Shown here: positions 8,274 to 17,300 of the stretch, piece by piece
Numbering within the stretch: the first letter of the stretch is position 1
Layout of the letters: each line of letters opens with the position of its first letter
Assembly: GCF_900105115.1 (NCBI RefSeq)
Contig: NZ_FNRV01000001.1
Coordinates: 2,651,501 to 2,715,500, forward strand
DNA from: Pseudomonas mohnii
Lineage (GTDB): Bacteria; Pseudomonadota; Gammaproteobacteria; Pseudomonadales; Pseudomonadaceae
Direction: 5' to 3'
DNA length: 64,000 bases
Position numbers and translations under genes: made by a program
The notes under the pieces: generated by a model
What the model saw: only the letters and a program-made list of their open reading frames with translations
The model's database searches: none
Told to the model about the DNA's origin: nothing

Positions 8274-8972
8274 ATGCTGCAAGTCGACAAACTGCACCAG
8301 TACTACGGCGGAAGCCACATCCTGCGCGGCCTGACGTTTGACGTGAAGGTCGGCGAGGTCACCTGCCTGCTCGGGCGTAACGGCGTGGGCAAGACCACGC
8401 TGCTCAAATGCCTGATGGGCCTGCTGCCGGCCAAAGAGGGCGCGGTGAATTGGGAAGGCAAGCCGATCACCACGTTCAAACCGCATCAAAGGGTGCATGC
8501 CGGGATCGCTTACGTGCCCCAGGGCCGGGAAATTTTCGGGCGCCTGACCGTGGAAGAAAACCTGCTGATGGGCCTGTCGCGCTTTCCCGGCTCCGAAGCC
8601 AAAGCAGTCCCGGCGTTCATCTACGAGCTATTCCCGGTGCTGCTGCAAATGAAGCACCGACGCGGCGGCGACCTGTCCGGTGGCCAACAACAGCAGCTCG
8701 CCATCGGCCGCGCCCTGGCCAGCCGTCCACGCCTGTTGATTCTCGACGAGCCCACCGAAGGGATCCAGCCGTCGGTGATCAAGGAGATCGGCGCCGTGAT
8801 CAAGAAGCTCGCAGCCCGCGGTGACATGGCGATTTTGCTGGTGGAACAGTTCTACGATTTCGCCGCCGAACTGGCCGATCAATACCTGGTGATGTCACGG
8901 GGCGAGATCGTGCAACAGGGTCGCGGTGAAAATATGGAAGCCGAGGGTGTGCGCGGCCTGGTTACCATCTAA
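8274..8972 (+). CDS. urtE: Urea ABC transporter ATP-binding protein UrtE
   Basis: A 232-aa LivF-type ATPase, the normal family length. Motifs are Walker A (GRNGVGKTT), Q-loop region (IAYVPQGREIF), signature (LSGGQQQQLAIG), Walker B (LLILDEPTEGIQ) and switch segment (LVEQFYDFA; LivF-type proteins have Glu-Gln here where a His is common). GGAGGG lies just upstream of the start. With UrtD it powers urea uptake. ureD follows after 43 bp with no terminator, so urease genes are probably co-transcribed. Confidence 0.95.
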   Translation: MLQVDKLHQYYGGSHILRGLTFDVKVGEVTCLLGRNGVGKTTLLKCLMGLLPAKEGAVNWEGKPITTFKPHQRVHAGIAYVPQGREIFGRLTVEENLLMGLSRFPGSEAKAVPAFIYELFPVLLQMKHRRGGDLSGGQQQQLAIGRALASRPRLLILDEPTEGIQPSVIKEIGAVIKKLAARGDMAILLVEQFYDFAAELADQYLVMSRGEIVQQGRGENMEAEGVRGLVTI

Positions 8973-9015
8973 AGTTGCGATCTGATCCGTAGCATCCTAA
9001 CGATAATTAGACATC

Positions 9016-9852
9016 ATGAATCTACCCGCCTCGCCGTTGTTCACGCCCAGTTGGCATGCCGAACTCGAACTGGCTTACGCCCGTTTCGGTGACAGCACAC
9101 GTCCGGTGCAGCGCCGCCACCTGGGCCCGTTGCGGGTGCAGAAGCACCTGTACGCCGAAGGGCCGCAGGTCTGCCAGCACATCATCGTCCACCCGCCGGG
9201 CGGAATCGCCGGCGGTGATCGCCTGAACATCTCGGCCAGCGTCGGCCGCGATGCCTGGGCACAGATCACCAGCCCCGGCGCGGCCAAGTGGTATCGCGCC
9301 GCCGGCCCCGCTTATCAGCAATTGAAATTGCAGGTCGCGGCCGGTGCGACACTGGAGTGGTTGCCACAAGAGACGATCGTTTTCAGCGCGGCGCAGGCTG
9401 AACTCAGCACCGCCATCGACCTTGAAGGCGATGCGCGGTTGTTCTACTGGGATGTCGTCGCCCTGGGTCGCCCGGCCAGCGGCGAGCGTTTCGACCTCGG
9501 ACACTTTCAGGCGCAACTGGATATCCGCCGCGATGGCCAGTTGCTCTGGCACGAACGCCAGCGCATTGTCGGGGCTGATGGTTTGCTCGACTCACCGATT
9601 GGCCTGGACGGGCAACCGGTGTTCGCCACCCTGTTGGTGACCGGGGAAATCGATAGCGATTTGCTGGAGCGTTGTCGCTCGCTGCCCCATGCCGTACGCG
9701 GGGATCTGACGCAATTGCCGGGGCTGTTGGTCGCCCGGTGCCTGGCCAGCGAGGCACTGCTGGCCCGTGGCTGGCTGATTGATGTGTGGCGAATGCTCAG
9801 GCCTGTGTTGCTCGACCGTGAAGCGGTCCCACCCCGAATATGGAACACCTGA
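9016..9852 (+). CDS. ureD: Urease accessory protein UreD
   Basis: A 278-aa UreD/UreH-family scaffold that binds apo-urease and, with UreF and UreG, delivers nickel and CO2 to the active site. Recognisable segments are [17 protein letters not shown] near the N terminus, [14 protein letters not shown] near residue 60 and [10 protein letters not shown] near residue 90, all conserved in the family. It lies directly downstream of urtE and upstream of ureA, a common order in gammaproteobacteria. The Shine-Dalgarno is weak. Confidence 0.95.
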   Translation: MNLPASPLFTPSWHAELELAYARFGDSTRPVQRRHLGPLRVQKHLYAEGPQVCQHIIVHPPGGIAGGDRLNISASVGRDAWAQITSPGAAKWYRAAGPAYQQLKLQVAAGATLEWLPQETIVFSAAQAELSTAIDLEGDARLFYWDVVALGRPASGERFDLGHFQAQLDIRRDGQLLWHERQRIVGADGLLDSPIGLDGQPVFATLLVTGEIDSDLLERCRSLPHAVRGDLTQLPGLLVARCLASEALLARGWLIDVWRMLRPVLLDREAVPPRIWNT

Positions 9853-9858
9853 ACACCG

Positions 9859-9939
9859 ATCCCTATGGGAACTGGCTTGCCAGCGATGCTTTTGGCGGCC
9901 TTGAGGTCCCCATCGCTGGCAAGCCAACTCCCACAGGGG
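9859..9939. repeat. REP doublet between ureD and ureA
   Basis: Inverted pair with arms around CTGGCTTGCCAGCGATG and CATCGCTGGCAAGCCA. This is the CTGGCTTGCCAGC subtype of Pseudomonas REP rather than the GAGCGAGC subtype seen elsewhere in the window. Confidence 0.85.
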
Positions 9940-9991
9940 TCGTGTTTATGTACCCGAATACCTTTTTAATCTGCCCTGATGGATTGCACCA

Positions 9992-10294
9992 ATGGACCTG
10001 ACCCCACGCGAAAAAGACAAGCTGCTGATCTTCACCGCAGGCCTGGTGGCCGAGCGGCGTTTGGCGCGCGGCGTAAAACTCAATTACCCGGAGGCCATGG
10101 CCTACATCTCCGCGGCGCTGCTCGAAGGTGCCCGCGATGGCCAGACCGTGGCCGAGTTGATGCACTACGGCACCACCCTGCTCAGCCGCGAGCAAGTGAT
10201 GGAAGGTATCCCGGAAATGATCCCGGAGATCCAGGTCGAAGCGACTTTTCCCGACGGCACCAAACTGGTCACCGTCCATCAACCGATCGCCTGA
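9992..10294 (+). CDS. ureA: Urease gamma subunit
   Basis: The 100-aa smallest structural subunit of bacterial urease, full length for the family. It begins [23 protein letters not shown] and carries the conserved [21 protein letters not shown] segment. UreA, UreB and UreC form the (abc)3 cytoplasmic enzyme that hydrolyses urea to ammonia and carbamate. It is separated from ureB by two acetyltransferase genes, an arrangement also known in P. aeruginosa with one such gene. Confidence 0.97.
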   Translation: MDLTPREKDKLLIFTAGLVAERRLARGVKLNYPEAMAYISAALLEGARDGQTVAELMHYGTTLLSREQVMEGIPEMIPEIQVEATFPDGTKLVTVHQPIA

Positions 10295-10303
10295 GGCCAC
10301 GCC

Positions 10304-10837
10304 ATGACTTACCACATCCGCGATGCGGTACATGCCGACCTGCCGGCCATCCGCGACATCTACAACGACGCCGTGCTCAACACCACGGCCATCTGGAACG
10401 AACAGGCCGTGGACCTGGGCAATCGCCAGGCCTGGTTCAGCGCCCGGCAATCCCAGGCGTACCCGATCCTGGTAATCGTCAACGCCGAAAACCAGGTGCT
10501 GGGCTACGCTTCATTCGGCGACTGGCGGCCTTTTGATGGCTTTCGTCACACCGTCGAACATTCGGTTTACGTACGCAGCGACCAGCGCGGCAACGGCCTC
10601 GGTCCTCGGCTGATGGAGGTACTGATCGAGCGCGCCAAGGGATGCGACAAACACGTGATGGTGGCCGCCATCGAAAGCGGCAACGCCGCGTCCATTCGCC
10701 TGCATGAGCGCATCGGCTTCGTGACCACCGGGCAAATGCCTCAGGTGGGCACCAAGTTCGGTCGCTGGCTGGACCTGACCTTTATGCAATTGACCCTCAA
10801 TCCTGGCGCGCAACCACCGAGCGCCAACAAGGAGTGA
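10304..10837 (+). CDS. mddA: GNAT acetyltransferase, methionine sulfoximine/phosphinothricin type
   Basis: A 177-aa GNAT N-acetyltransferase. Its text (NTTAIWNEQAVDLGNRQAW, EHSVYVRSDQRGNGLGPRLM, KFGRWLDLTFMQL) closely resembles, from memory, P. aeruginosa PA4866, which acetylates L-methionine sulfoximine and sulfone and also lies between ureA and ureB. The acetyl-CoA pyrophosphate loop is QRGNGLG. It starts 9 bp after ureA. Protecting glutamine synthetase from such analogues would make sense in a nitrogen-assimilation operon; that link is inferred. Confidence 0.85.
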   Translation: MTYHIRDAVHADLPAIRDIYNDAVLNTTAIWNEQAVDLGNRQAWFSARQSQAYPILVIVNAENQVLGYASFGDWRPFDGFRHTVEHSVYVRSDQRGNGLGPRLMEVLIERAKGCDKHVMVAAIESGNAASIRLHERIGFVTTGQMPQVGTKFGRWLDLTFMQLTLNPGAQPPSANKE

Positions 10838-11682
<845 letters not shown>

Positions 11683-11707
11683 TTAAGGCAGTGTCTGTTC
11701 CGGCCCC

Positions 11708-11771
11708 TTCGCGAGCAGGCTCGCTCCCACAGGGAAATGCGATCAACTGTGAGAGCGAGCCTGCTCGCGAA
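11708..11771. repeat. REP doublet between ureB and ureC
   Basis: Two inverted REP units, TTCGCGAGCAGGCTCGCTCC and GAGCGAGCCTGCTCGCGAA, with about 25 bp between them. They lie in the 139-bp gap inside the urease operon. Confidence 0.9.
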
Positions 11772-11821
11772 AGTGAGCGCAGCGAACGATTTCAAATTCA
11801 ATTGAATCTCAAGGCAAACGA

Positions 11822-13522
11822 ATGAAAATTTCCCGTCAGGCCTACGCCGACATGTTCGGCCCCACCGTCGGTGACAAGGTGCGTCTGGCCGACACCGACC
11901 TGTGGATCGAAGTGGAAAAAGACTTCACCACCTACGGCGAAGAAGTGAAATTCGGCGGCGGCAAAGTGATCCGCGATGGCCAGGGCCAGAGTCAGTTGCT
12001 CGCCGCCGACGTGGTCGACACCCTGATCACCAACGCGCTGATCATCGACCACTGGGGCATCGTCAAGGCTGACGTCGGCCTCAAGGACGGGCGCATCGCC
12101 GCGATCGGCAAGGCCGGCAACCCGGATGTCCAGCCTGATGTCACCATCGCCATTGGGGCCGGCACCGAAGTCATCGCCGGTGAAGGCATGATCCTCACCG
12201 CCGGCGGTATCGACACGCACATCCACTTCATCTGCCCGCAGCAGATCGAAGAAGCGCTGATGAGCGGCGTCACCACCATGATCGGCGGCGGTACCGGGCC
12301 GGCCACCGGCACCAATGCCACCACTTGCACCTCCGGTCCTTGGCATTTGGCCCGGATGCTTCAAGCCGCCGATGCCTTCCCGATGAACATCGGCCTGACC
12401 GGCAAAGGCAACGCCAGCCTGCCGGGGCCGTTGATCGAGCAGGTCAAGGCCGGCGCCATTGGCCTGAAGCTGCACGAGGATTGGGGCACCACGCCCGCGA
12501 GCATCGACAACTGCCTGAGCGTCGCCGACCAGTACGACGTGCAGGTAGCGATCCACACCGACACCCTCAACGAATCCGGCTTCGTCGAAACCACCCTCGC
12601 CGCCTTCAAGGGTCGCACCATCCACACCTACCACACCGAAGGCGCGGGCGGTGGTCATGCCCCGGACATCATCAAGGCCTGCGGTTTCGCCAACGTACTG
12701 CCGAGTTCCACCAACCCGACCCGGCCGTTCACCCGCAATACCATCGACGAACACCTGGACATGCTGATGGTCTGCCATCACCTGGACCCGAGCATTGCCG
12801 AAGACGTGGCCTTCGCCGAAAGCCGCATCCGCCGCGAGACGATTGCCGCCGAAGACATCCTCCACGACCTCGGCGCGTTCTCGATGATCAGCTCCGACAG
12901 CCAGGCCATGGGCCGGGTCGGCGAAGTCATCACCCGCACCTGGCAAACCGCCGACAAGATGAAAAAGCAGCGCGGCCCGCTGCCCGGCGACGGTGAAGGC
13001 AACGACAACTTCCGCGCCAAACGCTACATCGCCAAATACACCATCAACCCGGCGATCACCCACGGCATCAGCCATGAAGTGGGCTCGGTGGAAGTCGGCA
13101 AATGGGCCGACCTGGTGCTCTGGCGCCCGGCGTTCTTCGGGGTCAAACCGACGCTGATCCTCAAGGGTGGCGCCATCGCCGCCAGCCTGATGGGCGACGC
13201 CAACGCTTCGATTCCGACGCCGCAACCGGTGCACTACCGCCCGATGTTCGCAAGCTTTGGCGGCTCGCTGCATGCCACCAGCATGACCTTCATCAGCCAG
13301 GCCGCACAGGAGGCCGGCCTGCCCGAAGCCTTGGGCCTGAAGAAGAAAATCGCCGTGGTCAAAGGCTGTCGCCAGGTGCAGAAAACCGACCTGATCCACA
13401 ACGACTACCTGCCGAACATCGACGTCGACCCGCAGACCTATCAGGTCAAGGCCGACGGCGTGTTGTTGTGGTGTGAGCCGGCGGATGTCTTGCCGATGGC
13501 GCAGCGGTATTTCCTGTTCTGA
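11822..13522 (+). CDS. ureC: Urease alpha (catalytic) subunit
   Basis: A 566-aa metallo-amidohydrolase carrying the dinuclear nickel centre. Active-site residues are intact: His133 and His135 (DTHIH), carbamylated Lys216 (GLKLHED), His245 (VAIHTD), His271 (HTEGAGGGH), Asp359 (SSDSQ), and the mobile flap with Cys318-His319 (VCHH). Numbering is one below that of Klebsiella urease. It should be functional once UreD, UreE, UreF and UreG load nickel; the last three are encoded about 25 kb downstream. A strong terminator follows. Confidence 0.98.
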   Translation: MKISRQAYADMFGPTVGDKVRLADTDLWIEVEKDFTTYGEEVKFGGGKVIRDGQGQSQLLAADVVDTLITNALIIDHWGIVKADVGLKDGRIAAIGKAGNPDVQPDVTIAIGAGTEVIAGEGMILTAGGIDTHIHFICPQQIEEALMSGVTTMIGGGTGPATGTNATTCTSGPWHLARMLQAADAFPMNIGLTGKGNASLPGPLIEQVKAGAIGLKLHEDWGTTPASIDNCLSVADQYDVQVAIHTDTLNESGFVETTLAAFKGRTIHTYHTEGAGGGHAPDIIKACGFANVLPSSTNPTRPFTRNTIDEHLDMLMVCHHLDPSIAEDVAFAESRIRRETIAAEDILHDLGAFSMISSDSQAMGRVGEVITRTWQTADKMKKQRGPLPGDGEGNDNFRAKRYIAKYTINPAITHGISHEVGSVEVGKWADLVLWRPAFFGVKPTLILKGGAIAASLMGDANASIPTPQPVHYRPMFASFGGSLHATSMTFISQAAQEAGLPEALGLKKKIAVVKGCRQVQKTDLIHNDYLPNIDVDPQTYQVKADGVLLWCEPADVLPMAQRYFLF

Positions 13523-13546
13523 GTGCAAGCCGCTCGTCCAAAGAAA

Positions 13547-13586
13547 AACCCGATGGCGGGTGACCGCCATCGGGTTTGCTTTTTCT
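13547..13586 (+). terminator. Rho-independent terminator after ureC
   Basis: A perfect 13-bp stem (AACCCGATGGCGG / CCGCCATCGGGTT, loop GTGA) at 13547-13576 is followed by TGCTTTTTCT. It closes the urt-ure operon. The rest of the 304-bp gap up to 13826 shows no gene; it is comparatively AT-rich and presumably carries the promoter of the next gene. Confidence 0.9.
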
Positions 13587-13826
13587 GCCGTACGCGTCAA
13601 CAGGCTTAACTGTAGGCAATGGTCAAAGATTTTGTAGCTCTGATGACATAACCCTGAAAGCGCTTAAACAAGCCCTGTCGAAATGCGTTTAGCGGACAAA
13701 GACGCAACGTTTAGAAACGATGAAAACCCTTGAAAAATCGAGGAAGCATCCGACGTATTTTTAGGGTTGGCCGTCGGAAGTCAGAGGGGTAGCGTGGCAT
13801 CTCCAGACCTTCCACGGAGACTCTCC

Positions 13827-14192
13827 ATGCCTAACGTCACCGACTCACCCGCTGGATCAGAAACTCAAAACACCGATGCGCACCTCTGCACGCCGTCAAA
13901 AAAGCTTCACCCTGCGGTTGATCGCGCACTGGACTATTACCTCAAACCCAATATGCCGACGACGGCCGCCACGCGCTCGCCCAGCACCATTTTTGTCGTT
14001 GCACCGGACGTCGACAACGAAACGCTATTGGCCCATGCCTGCGAGTCGTTGGCGTCGGCGAGCGTGATGGCGAGCGAGTTTGCCGGGATGCTGGACGGGG
14101 CCAGCCGCAACGCCATGCTGGCGCTTCAGCAGGTGATCATGCTCAGTGAGCTGGCGGTGAATCGGGTATTGGATAATCGTGCGCGAACCTGA
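13827..14192 (+). CDS. DUF6124-type small hypothetical protein
   Basis: A 121-aa protein; the start is set by GGAGA six bases upstream of the ATG at 13827. The arrangement KLHPAVDRALDYYLKP, then STIFVVAPDVDNETLLAHACESLASASVMASEFAG, then a helical tail ending VNRVLDN is, as I recall, that of the DUF6124 family, which is abundant and multi-copy in Pseudomonas. There is no signal peptide or membrane segment. It is monocistronic and followed by a REP. Function unknown. Confidence 0.85.
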   Translation: MPNVTDSPAGSETQNTDAHLCTPSKKLHPAVDRALDYYLKPNMPTTAATRSPSTIFVVAPDVDNETLLAHACESLASASVMASEFAGMLDGASRNAMLALQQVIMLSELAVNRVLDNRART

Positions 14193-14225
14193 AAAAGCGC
14201 TGTTCGGTTCAGGACCAACACCGTA

Positions 14226-14282
14226 CCTGTGGCGAGGGAGCTTGTCGGAGCGCCGCCCCGGAACAAGCTCGCTCGCCACAGG
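14226..14282. repeat. REP doublet between the DUF6124 gene and the NEL effector gene
   Basis: CCTGTGGCGAGGGAGCTTGT and its imperfect inverse (AACAAGCTCGCTCGCCACAGG, bases 14262-14282) face each other across about 16 bp. Both flanking genes end here, so the long hairpin could serve as a bidirectional terminator. Confidence 0.8.
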
Positions 14283-14308
14283 TTTATGACTGTTGTACGG
14301 GCTCGCGG

Positions 14309-17300
14309 TTATTGACCAGGCTCAAGCTCAAGGCGCGGTAACCGGGCTCGTTCGATCGCTTGTTGAGTGATCGATTTCAGCGTCTGCCGGATCTGCCGGT
14401 CGATGTCGGTCAACGCCTTGATGTAGTCCTCATCACTCATGACCTGCCCCTCGCTGAAGGCGTTTTCGTCGCGGTTCAACTCGCGACAGAGCGCCTTGAT
14501 CTCCGCCTCAAAAGCCACCTTCGCCGTCGGTTCCACGGCCTCGGAGCGACGCAGCAACGCATCTTGCAACTCCGTGGTCGCGTCGATCTGTCGCTTCAAA
14601 CTGTCCAGTTCTTTCGCGCTGGAAGACTCCAGCCAGGTGTTCCACAAGGGCTGTTCAAGGATTCGATCCGTGAGCAAGTCGCCTTCCTCCAGCGCCACGA
14701 TTCGCCGGAACGCCGCCTCGATCATTTCCTTGCTGACCCCGGCAATCTTGCGGAACTGCATGCCCCGGGCCTGCCACGGCAAATCAAGGCGCTGCGCCAG
14801 GTCAGTCATGTAAGCCAGGTGCACTTCCACTTCATCGATGGTCCCGGTGACATTGCCCTGCCCGTCGAGTCGCCGAAACCGCTCCCCCGCCGCCAACCGT
14901 GCCGCCACCCGTTGGCGGGCAATGGCGCCGAGTTCATCGAGCCGCGACTTGCCCTGGGCCAGCTCCAGCAACCGAGTTTCGATCAGGTCCGCGCTGCCCA
15001 GGGCATAGGCCTCGTGAATCAGCACCTGCAGGCCCATGGCGTTGAACAGTTGCGTGCCGCCATCCACGCACTCGGTGGGCGTGGCGGCCTCGTTGAACAA
15101 CTTGACCCGCAGTTCACTGTCCTTGGCCATGGCCTCGAGCATGCGCCAGACCTTGGCGGTCAGGTCTGTCTTGTAGGCGCCGCCCGCCGTGAAGTCGGCC
15201 GATTGAGTGAGCTTGCGGATTTCATTGAAGAATGGCACCGAGTCGAACTCATCCTCGACCTCGTTCCAGATTTCCTGTTTTTCCTGCCATTGCCGCTCGG
15301 TCATGCCCATCCACCAGTCAGAGCTGTCCAGCGTGCCGCGCGGTGGGTACGGTCGCTCCGGGTCCATGCCCACCGATTCAATGTAGGACTTGAGGGTGTC
15401 GAGGTTATCCGGCGAAATCCAGCGGGGTTCACGGCTGATCAAGGTGCGCGCCAGCAGTTCGGCGCGAAACGAACCCGGTGCGACCTCCGGGATCCGGGTG
15501 ATCGGGTTGTGTCGCAGATCGAGGTAAATACTGCGCGGCCGCGACTGGGAAAACAGTCCGACGGGCCAGCTGTCCAGGCCCGTTTCGTTGAGCAAAATGA
15601 CCTGCAATTGCGGCATGCGGCTGATGTTCGGCGCGAGCTTCAACGGGTTGCCCCGCAAGCCCAGCGACCGCAATTGAACCAGCTTTTTCAGGCGATCCAC
15701 CGCCAACGCGTCCAGTTCGATACGATTTTCATTGAAGGAAAGGTCCGTGAGATGACTCATCTCGTTGATCACCTCTGGAACGGCGGTCAGCAGGTTGTCC
15801 TGCAGGTTGAGATAACGCACCCGGCGAAACGAGCTGAGAAACCCCAGGTGCTCGTTGCGCAACTCGCCGCTGCGCACGCTCAGGCTGGTGACGTGATCGA
15901 AGTTGGCATCCAGTTTCGGCAGCGTCTCAAGCAGCCGACGGATCAGAGGAAAATCGTCGAGCTGCAGCCATTGCGGGTGCGCCGCACCTGCCACTTGCAC
16001 ACCCTCGGGCCCGCTGCGCTGCCAGCATTGCCGGATCGCCTTGTAGAAGCGCTCCCGGGCGCGCAATTCAGCAATCCCTGACGGCGTGAAACGGAAGGAC
16101 GCCGTCGGTGAAGTCATCCAGTTTTGCATCGTCCGGTTCAATTGATCGAACTCGGCCTCCAGCGCGGTCAGCCTTTCATGGGCCGATCCACCGTTCTGAG
16201 CGAACTCGGTCAACAGCGTTTCAACCTCTTGCGCAGTGAAACCCGGATACAGCGAACGAGCCCGGCGCCGCAATCCCATGCCGCGCGGGACCTGTGCATA
16301 ACCTGGCATGCCGCCGCGCAAGCGCATGACGCTCGGGTCGTAGGACGGCTTGAGAACCGGGTTGTCCCGCAGGACCGGTTCGAACACGGATCGATCCAGC
16401 GGCCGTGCCTTTATCGCTTGCTCAAGTCCCGCTGCATCATGGATTTCATAACCCAGGGCTACGCGCTGTTGGTCGGGCAATGCGTGCAGCACTGCAGCAT
16501 AAAGCGTGTCCGCGCCGTGCAGATGTTGATCGAGCGCATCCCGCGCTTCATATCGGCCATCCTCGCCCAGAATCAGCACCTTGCGGATCGGCGCGTCCTC
16601 CGGGCCAAGACTGTCGCGCAACGTGCCCGAAAATGAATATTCACGAATCTCCAGACGCAGGTCCGCAGGCCAGCCAGGCAGGGCTGCCAGGGAGTGCAGC
16701 TGCAGTCGCTCGGTGTCGGTGTTGTGCAATTCGCCGAGGTACAGGCCCTCATACGCTCGCGCCACCCTGAGCTGGTGCGCCGCTTCCCGGGCCTGTTGCG
16801 AAAGCCTCAAGGGCACGCGTTTTTTCTCGGCCAGATGCTGCAGGTCCGAAGGGTCTGCGTGATCCAGAAGCGCTTGCGCCACGCTGGTCGAGAGCGAGGA
16901 CTCGTCGCCCTTGAGCAAATTCAATCGGGCATCGTCCGTACCCTCCCGGCGCTCGTACAGCTTGTCGAACAAACGCCTTTTACTGCCTCGCGCCTGATCG
17001 GCCAGGCGATCGCGCAACGCCTTGACACGCGCCTTTGAATCCCCGGAAAACCACTGCCCCAGCATTTCGCGCAGGGCCTGTTCATCCAAGAACCCGACCA
17101 CACGCTCAGGCAAAGCACCGGCCAACAAATCCTGCCAGGTCATTTGCAAGGTGTTGGCCGGCAACGCGTCGGCATAGCCCTCCTTGATCGCCGCCCCCGA
17201 CAGGCCCGGCCCCTCGAACACTTCGATGGCCTTGCCCTCGGGCCAGCCTGGCAGTTCCGTCATGAAGCGCACGGCATAATCGCCCCAGTCCTGGCCGACT

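Noticed and set aside
11798..13600. 600-aa minus-strand open frame
   Set aside because: Fully antisense to ureC, whose catalytic residues are intact.
14360..16081. 573-aa plus-strand open frame
   Set aside because: It lies antisense to the LRR/NEL gene, has no ribosome site or recognisable domain, and is an artefact of GC-rich codon structure.
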